A stretch of 64,000 nt of DNA from Beta vulgaris subsp. vulgaris (GCF_026745355.1 NC_079202.1:50740169-50804168); one strand, 5' to 3'. Positions 22,652 through 34,746 are shown, numbered from the stretch's first letter. Program-made: numbers and translations. Notes: generated by a model not told the origin, from the sequence alone.

Positions 22652-25600
22652 ATGATGAGAGGAAGTAACAATAAGAAGCAGCAAAAGAGAAGCAAAGCTG
22701 CTACATTTTTTATGGCAACTTTGGTGATGTGGGGAATGTCGGTGGGATTCGAAATCGCGTTCAACAACAAAAAAGAGCTTCTACCTCTAATTTTCAGTTT
22801 CGTGTTCTTCCAAATTGCCAACTCGCTTCTTCGTTATTGGGTTTCTAGAGAACCCCTCTTTGTCAACACCTCAGTCTCTCTCCTCCACTCTTCTCTTGCT
22901 TCTACTTTTGGTAATTCAACTCCCCTTTTTTCCTCTTTTCAATTTACTAGTTTCCTAAATTTTGCTGTGTTTTGATTTCACTTGCTTAAGGAGTTAAGGG
23001 TATGTTCTTTTCACATGAACTTTATCTTAACTGAACTTATCAGACTTTATTGAAACATATTTTTGAGTGTTGTATTAGACCCGATTAGACTTGATATGGA
23101 CTTATTAGAACTTATTTTTCTAAGGTAGAGAAAACACACCCTAAATTATATAAATTCTTAGGTGATCGTGATCCTTGGAGCACGTAGAACTATGTATTTC
23201 CAAGCACATTTTTTACACATCTGTCACATGCGTTGTTTTAATGGGCAAAATGTAAAATGAACAAATATAAAAAGCGCAAAAAATGTGAGAGCAAGCAGCC
23301 AAGCACCTACCAAGAGCCTAATAGAGGGGTTGCTTAATTTTGGTCTTGGTGCTATATGTAGAGGATTTTTACTTGTATTTAACATGTGTTTTATTAATAT
23401 GAGTAAAAGAATTGCGAGTGATGAGCTAATTAGGAGGCTAGGATTCAACTAAAAGCAGTGCCATGTCCAAAATAGCGTTGTTTTTTGATGGAAAATGATT
23501 TATGTGAAAGAACATTTTCCAAAGAAAGAATGGGAGAATTGGAAATGGAAGGAAGAGGTTGGATGGATAAAGAATGTTAATTTTTAGATTATATGAAACG
23601 GGCCTAGGTAACCCAATAAGGAGGAGAGTTTAGCTCACTTACAAGTTAAAAGAGGTTCCATCCTAAAATCAATTAGTGATAGGAGGAGTAACTCCTAAGC
23701 TTATAAAGTGGTTTAGTCTCTCCTCTTTCTCCAATGTGAGACACTCACATGTGGCATCAATGGGATTCAACTAAAAAAGAGGAAGGTAAGGAATGAGGGA
23801 AAAAATGTTTGGCACCCTTGTATTTTCCAACATTTATTATTTACAAACCAAACAAAGGAAATTGGGAAAACCGCGTTTCTTGGAAAATTAGGCTCTGTTT
23901 GGTATCACGTAAAATATTTTCAGTGTAAAATGATTTTCATGGAAAACAATTTACAATGAAAAATATAATTCCAAAATTAGTTTTTCGTTGTTGGTTCCAT
24001 GTAAGAAAAATGATGAAATGAAAAGAAAATGAAAGGGGAAGTAAGGAGGTGATGAGAGGAGTGTACAAGAGAAATAAGGAAAATAATTTTCCCTTCATTT
24101 TAAAAGGAAAATGGTTTTTCCTCATTAAGAGAGTAATTTTACTACAAGGGAAAAATGATTTTACACTCTTTTGTCAACCAAACATTGTAAAACTGAAAAT
24201 AGAGGTAAACAATTTTCTAGGAAAACGTTTTACGCCCTACCAAACAAAGCCTTAGTTTAGGCCAACAAAACACTCTCGAACATACGAAAAAATCCAAATG
24301 ACAGTGTTAAGTTTTGGGATATAGGGTTTGATCATCTTGTGTCATTCTAATTAGGCATTGTGTGGAGTGGTATTAGGTACTCATCATTAGTTAGTAATCT
24401 TAATGAATGCAAAAAGCCCATCTTTTATTGAGTAAATATGGGCTTAAAATGGTTTTGCTTTGCATTTATGCATGTTTGGTTAGAATCTGTTGAATTCTGT
24501 TCTGTTCACATCTGAGTTGTCTCACATTAGAGAAGACGAGAGAAACTAACTACATATGCTTGAGAAGTCATCAGCCATATCAGTTTGTGGATGAATCTCA
24601 CTTGGGCTTATAAGTGGTTTCCTCATTTTTGGCCATTGGGGTTTAGCCCAGGCCCGTTTTCGTTTCTTCTCTCACTCCTAACAAGTCGATACTGATTACT
24701 GAATATCTTTGATTTATGATTAAGCTGATCATTTTACTGGTGGTTTATTGGTGTAGTTTACTTTAACAAGACAAGCTACTCTTGATATGGTTGTCTTATG
24801 GAATATGACTTTATATCATAAAATTGCTCATAACAATTATATCTGTCCGCTTTTGTATAGTCAGCACATGACCCCTCTCTAAGTAGAATCAAACAAAAGA
24901 ATTCAGTAAAAAAAGGTTTTAGAAGTGAAGTGTGTGTGTTGGATTAGGGATGATTGAACATCAATTTAGGATTGACATAAGGTGTCCAAGTAGTTTCAGA
25001 TTAGATTACGAATCTAATCTTTCTATCAGCATTCAATATATATTTGTTTTTCTCCTTGCTTTGTCTCCAATGAACTTGCTTGCATCTTTTGCAGCTGTGT
25101 TCATTTTGCTCAACCAATGGAATGCAAAGGGTTCCATTCAAATGTTTGAACACGAGCAACTGGTTCGAAATACTTGGCCATGGGCATATACAGCCTTATG
25201 TTTCTCATGTGGTTATTTTGCATATGATCAATGGGATATGTTGAAGTACGAACTATACAGTGGCTGGTTCCCATCTATCCTGGCACATCACCTCATCCTT
25301 CTTGTTTGCTTCTCGCTTGCTCTATACCGTAATGTCACCATCAACTACCTTATTCTTACTCTAATCTGTGAGGTATACTTTTTGTGTTCCTCTTGAAGCT
25401 TTTCTCTAGCTATATTTTTTGTTCAATGGCGCATTCTCACTTCCAGCATGCTGTAATAATCTAGTCATTATAGCTACACATTATATATATGTACCGGAAA
25501 ATTAGCATGAATCTAAAATGTTCAACAATTAAAGAGCCAGGCTATTTGGAGAGTGATATTCAACCAAACAGCTTAGAGAGAGCAAATTGGTAAATCTGCT

Positions 25601-26068
25601 TGGCATGATCCCCACTTTTACCATATAGAATTGTCAAAACCAGAAATGACGAGTACTTTATATGCAAGAGCTTAAGCGTGAATATGGACACTTTTTATGT
25701 TGTCAATGTATATTATCTTGAGCTAAGCCATCTGGTTTCTGTTTAAATCGTTGTAGCAGTTGCATTCGGTCTTCCTACACGTGAGAAAACTAAGACGGAT
25801 GGCAGGGATTCGGAGTGCAGAGAGTACAGTCGTGAAGGCAGAATGGGTTCTTAACTGGATTACCTTCTTCTTTGCTCGGTTACTACCCCACGCATTGATA
25901 TTGATCAAACTTGTAAAAGATGCCTCTAAGTTCGACAAGGGTGTAGAGCTCCCACTTGCTATGTTTGGGATGATTGGCATGAATTTGCTCAATATCGGCC
26001 TAGGCATGGACATCTTTGGCGCGTATAAGAGAGAGAAAAGTCCTCCACAGAATCATCATAAGGATTGA
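22652..26068 (+). CDS. TLC-domain membrane protein (TLCD4/TMEM56-like)
   Basis: Three exons: 22652-22910, 25095-25372 and 25760-26068, with GT-AG introns of 2184 and 387 bp, phases 1 and 0, giving 281 residues. The second acceptor could be TAG at 25756 or CAG at 25759; only the latter keeps frame without adding a codon. The protein has a charged N-terminus (RGSNNKKQQKRSK), then several hydrophobic segments (ATFFMATLVMWG, LPLIFSFVFFQIA, ILAHHLILLVCFSLAL, YLILTLICE). The paired histidines in ILAHHLI and the ELHSVFLHVRKL segment fit the TRAM/LAG1/CLN8 (TLC) family, multi-pass ER or Golgi membrane proteins linked to lipid handling. A precise substrate cannot be read from sequence. Intron 1 contains two Tourist-like MITEs. 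ATG at 22652 is used, with ATG at 22655 as an equivalent alternative. Confidence 0.85.
22998..23141. mobile_element. Tourist-like MITE in TLC intron 1
   Basis: The ends are GGGTATGTTCTTTTC and its near complement GAAAACACACCC, with perfect TAA duplications (22995-22997, 23142-23144). It is 144 bp and the same family as 430-1674. Confidence 0.85.
23891..24251. mobile_element. second Tourist-like MITE in TLC intron 1
   Basis: GGCTCTGTTTGGTA at 23891 is complemented by TACCAAACAAAGCC ending at 24251. TTA flanks both ends (23888-23890, 24252-24254). This is the classical Tourist end type and differs from the GGGTGCGTTCT type. Confidence 0.88.
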
Positions 26069-26328
26069 AGTGAGCACAGGATTGAATTTGTCAGCTGAGT
26101 GAGCTCTGTTGTTTGTTATACTATGATGTTCTTGCAAAGAATTTGTGTTGTTAGCGAATAGCGATACTGATAAAGAAAAAACCCAAAACATATGGATAGG
26201 TCTTTTTTCATTATAAGACATGGGGAATTCTTTTGGAAAAAAAGAAAAGGCACTTAGATGTAGAATGTGCTTTGTGAATATTTGTCCATTGGTAATGTAT
26301 TAAAGAATGGAAGGTTGTGCAAAAAAAC

Positions 26329-26400
26329 AGGTCCTACCGGGAGTCGAACCCAGGTCGCTGGATTCAAAGTCCAGAGTGCTAACCACTACACCATAGAACC
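26329..26400 (-). tRNA. tRNA-Gln (UUG), second copy
   Basis: The same 72-nt sequence as at 3975-4046: cloverleaf-compatible, anticodon TTG, intact A and B boxes. A T7 run follows immediately on the minus strand (26321-26327) as terminator. It lies about 260 bp beyond the stop codon of the TLC gene, on the opposite strand and close to the left edge of the segmental duplication. Confidence 0.97.
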
Positions 26401-26782
26401 TTGTTGTGCTATTTCTTGTTGGCAGAATATTAATTTTATATTAGCTTAAGTCATTATCTGAAGAGGACATGAATCTTTGTCCACCTATCAGGAGAGTGTT
26501 GGATTTACTAGAGGCAGCTTCTTATTATGATTCTCAGTTGTATTTTATTTATTTATTTTCTTATTCAGAAAATAATAACATAAAGCATATATTGGGTAGT
26601 CTTCCCACAAGAAAATCTAGTTTTTTTCGCCTTAAAAAAAAAAATCAAATTTAATAGAGGTTTAGTTATAGTCAAATAGGTTTAATCAAGTGTAAACATT
26701 CGACCTAATAAAAGCTATTCTAATCCAATTAAGTCCAAGTAAATCATTTCAAATTAGTTTAAAAGAAGTGAACACTTCTAAA

Positions 26783-27045
26783 TCTATACTAATATATTAA
26801 AAGGCGTGCGTAAATCAGGAACGGTGTCACGTGGCGCTCTTCCTAGGGAGTTTTAATTCATATAATCCATGTATAATAAAAAAAATTAGAAATTGCATAG
26901 TATAGGTTTTGATCCCGTGACCTCAAGTTCATGTACTAAAATTTTAACCACTAGACCAAGTTGTATTTAGTGCTATTATATCAAAATACAATATTAATAA
27001 ATGAAATTTTCTTACCCGGAGCATAGCCCGGGCCTAATAACTAGT
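26783..27045 (+). mobile_element. short non-autonomous Helitron
   Basis: It begins TCTATACTAATATATTAAAAG, ends with a GC-rich hairpin (CCCGG...CCGGG) and then CTAGT, and sits between A (26782) and T (27046) without a target duplication, all classical Helitron features. The paralogous site in copy B (about 42120-42135) reads continuously without it, which confirms both ends. It has 263 bp and no RepHel gene. It contains a tRNA-like segment (see findings). Confidence 0.9.
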
Positions 27046-28194
27046 TAGATTTCAAATGGTGGATTGTAGCCCTGGTAGGTCACTCATGACACTAATTTCA
27101 AATGTTGGTCCAATCTTGGCAAGAACACTAGGGGTAGGCCCATTCATTTCTGAAACGAAAAAACTTATCCTAAGGGATGCATTTAGATCAGGGAATGTAT
27201 AAACATCTTTTTTAAAAAAAAATCAATACGAGTTTGACACAACATGACACGACACAACTTTTCCTTAGCTTGTTCCATACTTTAATGATAGGCATGAACA
27301 ATAAAAACCATACTGAGGTTTAGATTTTGTCTTATAAATTGTAGGATTCATTTAATTCTTTTTTCCGTCTTTACTAAGTTATTTTTATTAAAAAATAGGG
27401 AAGAAATTCGATGTATGGATGAAATCAAATTAAATATGTAAGTATTTAGATTTACAAACCCATTTCTTTTGATAAATAGCTCGATACAAAAACATTTCGT
27501 TAATGAGCATAAGAGTAATCATTTAGTCATTTCTCGGTCTATATTATTACTAGAGCTGATTATTTTGGCCGGGCCCGATTTTGGGCAGAATTTTTTGACC
27601 CGATCCGTTTTTTTTGGTTTTGGGTGGACTTTGGATAAGCCAAAAACAACTTTATAATTTATTTTTTGGCTCTGATTTTGGCCCAAAATACCGGGCTTTG
27701 GGCACAAAAATTCGGCTCGAATTTTGGCTCGACTCGACCCATGATCACCTCTAATTATTAGTCCAACTTCTAATTAGGGGGAGACGTGATATTATTATTG
27801 GGTAAGAAGGAATTGGATGAAAAAGAAAGAAAATAAATTGAGAAAAACTTTGCTATGTTATGAATCTCTCTCTTTGTTCTAGCATAAATGGAATTTGCTT
27901 CGATCTTCCTAAATTTCTGGAATTTGCTTCGATTTTCCAGCACCGATCTTCTTGCGTCTTGCAGACCAAGCTACTTCAGTTCTGCAATCCAATTATTTCA
28001 ATGGTGGGTCTTCAAACTCTATTATTTCATCTAGGCGATAATTAATTATGTAAGTTTGTCAACTCATTTCCACATTCAATTATCATGTTGATTAATTACT
28101 CACATTGTGTTGTGTCCATGCATTTAGTTTGCTGTTTAAGATTTCTGAGCTCTTAAAATGTTTCATGAGGGTTGAGAACAATAAATCAATTATA
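27046..28194. other. duplicated non-coding DNA upstream of NLR A
   Basis: Collinear with about 42130-43620 in copy B but with copy-specific inserts. A block at about 27895-28035 is strongly conserved with 43350-43475 (key string CAAGCTACTTCAGTTCTGCA). It could be an untranslated first exon or leader of the NLR gene, but nothing in the sequence proves transcription. Confidence 0.45.
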
Positions 28195-28440
28195 CTCCTT
28201 CCCTTTCATTTTAATCTACACACTTTAATATTTTACACTATTCACAAATTTTACTTTGACCATCATTTGTGATTTATACGCCGATGAAAACATAGTAATG
28301 TGGGATTTGTTAGATTCATCATGTATTTTATTAATATTACTTTTTATTTACAAATACAAAACTAAAGATATATGTCCTCAAAGTTTTGCATTGATACGCT
28401 AGAAAGTGTAAGTGTGTAGATTAAAATGAAATGGAGGGGG
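28195..28440. mobile_element. Stowaway MITE upstream of NLR A
   Basis: The ends are CTCCTTCCCTTTCATTTTAA and the complement of TTAAAATGAAATGGAGGGGG, with TA on both sides (28193-28194, 28441-28442). The matching position in copy B (about 43632) has no element. Confidence 0.9.
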
Positions 28441-28442
28441 TA

Positions 28443-29683
28443 CATAATAGCCAAAATTCCAAACTTTGGGGCATCAGATTATATTATGTGATTGACTTCT
28501 GGAATTCTTGTATATGGGATTAGCTTTAATTCATGAATTCTATAATTATTAGCCAATTTAAATTTTCATGTTGTTCAGGTTCACTGGAGTGAGATAATTT
28601 TGTGCTACAGTCAATTTTACAGTGTTCATCGTTTTAGGACTGGGTGGGTTTGGGGATGACGAGAAATTTAGACAATGCTTTTATAATTTGAATAATTTGA
28701 TATTGTAATTTGTAAATGAACTCAAATTGGTAGTATAATAAAGGACTAAATATCGCTTATTTCGAAGATAATTTGCTCATTCAGTAGATGTATGAAATAA
28801 ATGATACACTTTCTCTTTTATGTGAGAATTTTTTAGGGAAACGTTTTAATTGTTTGAGAATGAGGGAAGTATTTTTTTGGTTGACTCGTTTGTTTTTGGC
28901 ACACAGATAGTTGCACAAGAAAAGAATAAATTCCCCTCATTTTGAAGAAATTTGCCCATTTGGTTAAATGTAAATCAACCAAAATGGGTACAAGAAAGGA
29001 ATAACTTCCATTCTTTTGCTCATTTGATAAATTAAAATGAACTAGAAAAATCTGTAAATTTTGACTTGTCACATAAAGATGCTCTCTAATCTCTACACAT
29101 ACAAGCTCCAGATTTTCTAATCATTATTTTTAAAGTATTGAAAAAGCTGGTATGACTTTCCTAGGTGATGCTCTAACTATTTTAAGAACCCAATTTGACC
29201 ATTCTCAAAAGGGTGTGTTGGTGCTGTTATGCAGAGTTAAGTTAAGAACCCAACTTCCAAAATGATCCGAATTCCGAACCAATCACATAGGCACCATTCT
29301 ACCAACAGTTAGAAGATCTGAACCTAAATTATATTAATATTTTCAGAGAGAAATTTTGACAATTTGATAATCTATTCAAATGCGTAGGGCAGACGAACTA
29401 CAAAGAGGATTGAAGAATCTATGCCAATGCATCGCCGGTATGAATTCCAAACCTGGGAATGTAAGAGAAGTAACACAGCAGTAGGAAGCAAGGTATGAAA
29501 CATATTACTTTACCCATAGCTAAGTAACAAGAAGAGTAAGACTTGTGCTAAGGATATTTTAAAAAGATGGTAGTCCATGTCCAACTATATATTTTCCTCA
29601 TTAGTTATATTGGTTCAGTCTATGATCTATCACTTACAATTTACAACCATATCTTCCTTGTCTCTTCAAAGTAAGGGGGATCA
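28443..29683. other. duplicated upstream region / promoter of NLR A
   Basis: No gene. It aligns with about 43650-45030 in copy B. A TATA-like CTATATATT is at about 29584-29592, about 95 bp before the start codon; copy B has CTATATCTT there, a weaker match. Confidence 0.4.
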
Positions 29684-32600
29684 ATGGCAGAGTCTCTAGC
29701 AGTTGATGCAGTGAAAGCAGTGGCGCAATTGGTGGGAGCGCAAGCTTGGGAGGAGATAAGTCTTGCATGGGGTTTCCAAGATCACCTTGAAAAACTCAAG
29801 GACAAGTTCTTGGACACCCAAGCTTTCCTAGAGGATGTAGGAAGTGCAATGCATGCAGAGAAGAGCCGAGTTGTGAACCGTTGGCTTGAAAAAGTCAAGG
29901 ATGTGGCTTATCTTGCTGACAATATCATGGATGACTATGCCTATGAAATCCTCCGCAGAAAACTTGAGGTCGGTAAGAATATCTCATTGAAGAAGTTGCG
30001 CAACTTGTTCAGTTGCAACAATAACACTACAGTCTTCCGCTTTCGGATGACTCACAAGGTGCTTGAGATCCTCTCCAAGTTCGATGAGCTGGACAAGGAA
30101 GCCCATAGAATTGGTCTTCGACAAGTGAAGCTTTCACGTGAAGCAATTACCACTGCATCTTACAATGAGGAGTATGCCAACTTGTATCAAGTTCGGAAAC
30201 ATGCTGCTGCACGTGCTTTTGACTTCGTAGGAAGGAAGGATGATGAGAAGAAGTTACTACAAATGCTTTGCAACACCACTAATATGGAAGGTGATCTGTC
30301 CACCATTGCCATCTTTGGAATTGGAGGCAAGTCATATCTCATATTTGCGCTTATAGTAAAATCACTTTCTTTGGCTAAATGCTATGAATCCATATTAGAT
30401 TAGGAAGAATAGTTTTGAGTTATAGTAACTCTATTAGCTTTTGAAATAAAAAAAAAGTTTGGGTTTATATATGACTAGTCTTAATATGTTATGACTAATA
30501 ATTGACAGCTTCATGAACTTGACCTGAAGTACTTATCACTTTTGTATTGAGAAAGATTATAATTTATACCAATTAATATTAAAGATGAGATTATTGGCAT
30601 GGAAAAGCAATGTAACTAATTAAGCAACAGTTTCTAAGACGATTGTTGATAGTCGATTTGTCTGAAGTTCCTTTTTTTTAAAAAAAAAAAATGTTTCTAT
30701 ATGTTTTTTCTGCTTATGTTGGAGTAATAGTAGTTGACTTCTCTATATTATTGAGTTCTGTTAGATACTCCAATTCAAAAAAAAAATTCTAGAGCGGTCA
30801 TGCTAAAATGATATAGGATAAGAGGATTACTAACTACTCCCTCTTTATTTTATTTATTTTTCCTATTTTCATTGTGTGCGTTTGCTAATGCACTTTTTTG
30901 CTCTTAAATATCTTTCATTATTAATTGGTAAAAATTATAACGATTGACTATTAATAAAGAACTCATTAAGACGAATCAAATAAGAACCCACATGACTATA
31001 TTTTTTCTTATGTATTGTGAAAAAATTTAGAAGATTCCTTCTAATTGTGAATAGTGTCAGATTCCAAGTGAGAAAGATAAAAAGAATACAGAGAAGGTAC
31101 CTACTAACTATGAGAATCACTGAACCATTAGTCCTCTTTAGTCATCAACAAAAATATATGTTTTATTATCCTGTCAATTTTAAGCATAGTTTTCATAATA
31201 CGATTTTCCATTTTCAAAAAGCAATTACATTGATGATATGCATGTGTTGATGTTAATTATTTCTTCGTTTTAACTTAACCTAGCTAGATTACAAATTCGT
31301 AAGATTAACATTTATTATTTCTTCGTTATAGCTCTCGTTTTTCGTTGATGCACTCCACTAACCTAATTTTCCCACCATAAACAGACATTTTGCCATCAAT
31401 GTCATTACTTTCCTATATGGTTATTCCTGCAATATCATTACTATATGATATACTCATATTACTTCTGCTGTCAGCATATGTTTCTATCATAATTACTTTG
31501 ATATAAATCATGATAAAGTATGTGAATATTTTTAAATGCCTAAAAATCTTTTATGGTGCTAAATAGGTCTTGGCAAGACAACTCTAGCTAGACGTCTATA
31601 CGAACACGAGGTAATTGATGGACATTTTGGGAAGAAAAAGGTTTGGATATGTGTGTCTGAAACTTTCGATATCAAAAGACTTTTGAAGGAGATGCTTGAA
31701 TCACTTACATCGCGTAGAATTGATCTGTCTAACACTGGTGCGATCATAGAGAAACTCCGAGAAGAGTTTAAGGGAATGAAATTCTTACTTGTGCTTGATG
31801 ATGTATGGAACAAGAATCAGGAGTTATGGGATTCTCTAAAATCTGAATTACAGAGAATCGGCGATGCATCAGGAAGTGTAGTTTTTATTACCACTCGTAG
31901 CATTGAAGTTGCAACCAAAGCCGGAGCCATCTATAAGCACAAGTTGGAAGGATTATCGGAAGACGATGGCTGGGCTTTGTTGAAGCATAAAGTTTTTGCT
32001 AGTGAAACATTGCTAAACATTTCTGAATTTGAGGATATCGGTAGAAGGATTGTGATGAAGTGTAAGGGAGTTCCTTTGGCAATAAAAGCGATGAGAGGCT
32101 TTTTGCAGTCAAAGAAGCATCCATCTGAATGGGATTCGATAGTGACAAGTGAATTATGGGATTTGCCACAAGATCATGATGAAAACTCAATTTTACCATC
32201 CTTATTGCTGAGCTACAACCATTTACCATCTGTGTCTGTAAAGCAGTGTTTTGCATACTGTGCCATTTTCCCTAAAGACAGCAAACTGAAGAAGCATGTT
32301 TTGATTTCACTTTGGATGGCTCAGGGCTTCCTCCATGAATCAAAAATGAGCAACTTATCGTGCACAATGGAAAAAGTTGGTGAGAGATATTTTGATGTTT
32401 TGTTGAACAATTCGTTCTTACAAGAGGAAGAAGAAGTCGACGTAATCGGTGAGATTAGTTCATATAAAATGCATGATTTACTGCATGATCTTGCAGCCTT
32501 TATTTCAAAAAAGGATTTGTTTGTCTCGAAAGCAGTGGCCGAACTAGAGGATATCTTCAGTGTACGACATATTGTTATCAATTCTGGAAAGGAAGAAATA

Positions 32601-34562
32601 ACGCCAGAAATTCCTACGAAAGTGGCAATACGTAATTTAAGGACAATAAGTATTTGGGGAGGTGTACCAAGGTGGGATTCAGTCATTTCCGCACGATACA
32701 TGCGAGTATTAATCATGGTCGATATTGGGCTGAAAGAGATTCCTCCTGTTATTGGGCAGCTTATACATTTAAGGTATCTTGACCTCTCTGAGAATTATAT
32801 AAAAACATTACCCGAGTCAATCTGTAAACTTTATCAATTACAAACTCTAAGACTCTTGCACACAATCATATTGTGCGAGCTACCTAAAGAACTGCATAGG
32901 CTGGAAAATTTAAGACATATAGAGACAACAGATTACTTGTCTCCATCAAGAGGACTACGACAATTAACCAGCCTGCAAACGCTACCTCATCTTAAGTTAC
33001 GTGATGGAGAAGGGTGGACAATTGATGAATTAGGCCCTCTGCATCAAGTAAGGGGTAAGTTGTACATCAATGGTCTTGAAGTTGTGAAGAACAAGGAAGA
33101 AGCACGAAAAGCTTTTCTTTGTAGGAAGGATGGAATTTCGGAATTAAAATTGGAATGGGAATCATTTTGGCGGTGTATAAAAGGACGTGACAAAAATAAT
33201 TTGGATGAGGATGTATTAGATAGTCTTGAACCTCACCCAAACATAAAATCATTAAGTGTATCAGGATTCATGGGGGAAAGCTTTCCTTCTTGGATAATGA
33301 CGATGGTTGTAAAGCAAAGAGATGTTACAAGCCCTCTCAGTAACCTCGCAAGGGTGGAACTAAGTGATTGCAAGAGATGCCAACAACTTCCTACACTCGG
33401 GCAACTACCTTTTTTGAGGATTTTGAAGCTAGAAGAATTCGAGAGTGTGGAATGTATAGGCGATGGATTTTATCAAAGCAGCACCATCACTGCAACAAAG
33501 CTTCATGATCTGGGTACAGCAGGAGTACTATTTCGGGCTTTAAGGGAGCTTTATGTTAAGAATTTTGAGAGTTTGACCTCTTGGATGTCACCATCCCCGG
33601 CACTTGTGGCAACTGCTTTTCCCAGTCTTGAAACTCTAGAAATAGAAAGATGCCCATTGCTGAAAATGGTGCCAGCTTTTAATGTTCGATCCTTAAAGCA
33701 TCTAGAACTTGAAGATCTTGGTGGCGCTCAACCATTGGATCTCATCAGATATAGTCACAATCTCAACTCACTCAGTGTACATGATATTCTTGAACTGCAA
33801 AGTCTACCTCAAGAGCTGTTAAATTGTACTGACTTGCAGAAGTTACATATATCGAGTTGTGAGAATCTGAAGTATTTGCCCAACGAAATGTCAAGATCTC
33901 TAACGGAGTTGGGAATATGGGGTTGCCCATCTTTGACATGTATTCCAACTAGTTTGGGAGAATGCACATCTTTGAAGTCTTTGAGTATAAGTGATTGTCC
34001 ATCAATACAAGGTCCTCTCCCAGATTTAAGCAAATTGCAGGGCCTTGGGGAACTGGATTTGGTTGATTCAGGAGAGTTAATGACTTCTGCAGCGAAGTGG
34101 ATTTCACATCTCCATCGCCTTTGGGGATTGGAAATAGGCGGGTTTAAAGATGAAGAAGAATTCAAACACTTCTTATCTAGCATGACTCTCCCACTCACCT
34201 TCATATCAAACCAATCCTTTACGCGGCTTACTTTGAAGGCTTGCCCAAATGTGAAGGCTCTACCTCAACAACTTCAACTCTTCCTTACATCTACCCTTCG
34301 CATTCTGCAGATTTGGCAATTTCATGATTTAGAAGGACTTCCGGAGTGGATAGGCAACTTTTCATCGCTTGAAAGATTGATTCTAAGAGAGTGCAAGAAT
34401 TTGAAATTTTTACCTTCGAAACAGGCCATGCTGCGTCTCTGCAAGTTAGAGACGTTCATGGTCTATGCGTGCCCTCTATTGGTTGAAAGATGTGTTGAAG
34501 ACACTGGACCTGAATGGATCAAAATCTCACACGTTCCTATGATTGATATTTATAGAATCTAG
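29684..34562 (+). CDS. CC-NBS-LRR disease-resistance protein, RGA type (copy A)
   Basis: Two exons, 29684-30326 and 31567-34562, give 1212 residues with an intact frame. Intron 1240 bp, splitting the second Gly codon of the P-loop; the donor is GC (G|GCAAGT), not GT. Residues 1-170: Rx-type coiled-coil with the EDVID-like stretch VAYLADNIMDDYAYE. NB-ARC: P-loop GIGGLGKTT (about 212-220), kinase-2 LLVLDDVW (about 288-295, Trp typical of CC-type), RNBS-B FITTRS, GLPL as GVPLA (382-386), RNBS-D CFAYCAIFP (442-450), MHD (516-518). The C-terminal half is leucine-rich repeats to about residue 1190. As a family, these are cytoplasmic immune receptors that bind ATP/ADP and trigger defence when they detect pathogen effectors; the ligand is unknown. 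Failure to splice would end after 239 residues, giving a CC-only protein. The paralogue is at 45031-50186. Confidence 0.92.
30837..31097. mobile_element. Stowaway-like MITE in the NLR A intron
   Basis: CTCCCTCTTTATTTTATTTA at 30837 is inverted against GATAAAAAGAATACAGAGAAGG ending at 31097, imperfectly, with TA on both sides (30835-30836, 31098-31099). The copy B intron lacks this block at the matching GACTAAC / CTAACTATGAGAA position, although B has its own sequence there. Confidence 0.7.
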
Positions 34563-34603
34563 TTGTTCAAGTCTTTCCAGGTAATGCTTCTATTATTCTA
34601 GTA

Positions 34604-34604
34604 G

Positions 34605-34637
<33 letters not shown>

Positions 34638-34674
34638 GTTGTTGTTTGTTGTTGTTAATAATAATAATAATAAT
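34604..34674. repeat. (GTT)n then (AAT)n microsatellite
   Basis: About 53 bp of GTT repeats followed by (AAT)n, in the 3' flank of NLR A, about 45 bp after the stop. It is absent from the matching place in copy B. Confidence 0.9.
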
Positions 34675-34746
34675 TATACCTCTTTGTTTTCACAAGCATA
34701 TTCTGTTTGTATTTTTCTGTTGGTGTGTTGTGTTCTTGTTTTGCCG

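Noticed and set aside
24932..25396. Separate 154-codon gene
   Set aside because: Only 25095-25372 is coding, as exon 2 of the TLC gene. The upstream part is intron read-through.
26905..26975. Functional tRNA gene in the Helitron
   Set aside because: A- and B-box-like motifs exist, but no cloverleaf with paired acceptor and anticodon stems can be drawn.
31559..34204. Minus-strand ORFs of 60-131 codons across the NLR exon (and the equivalents in copy B)
   Set aside because: They are antisense shadows of the NLR reading frame and recur in both paralogues at the same places.
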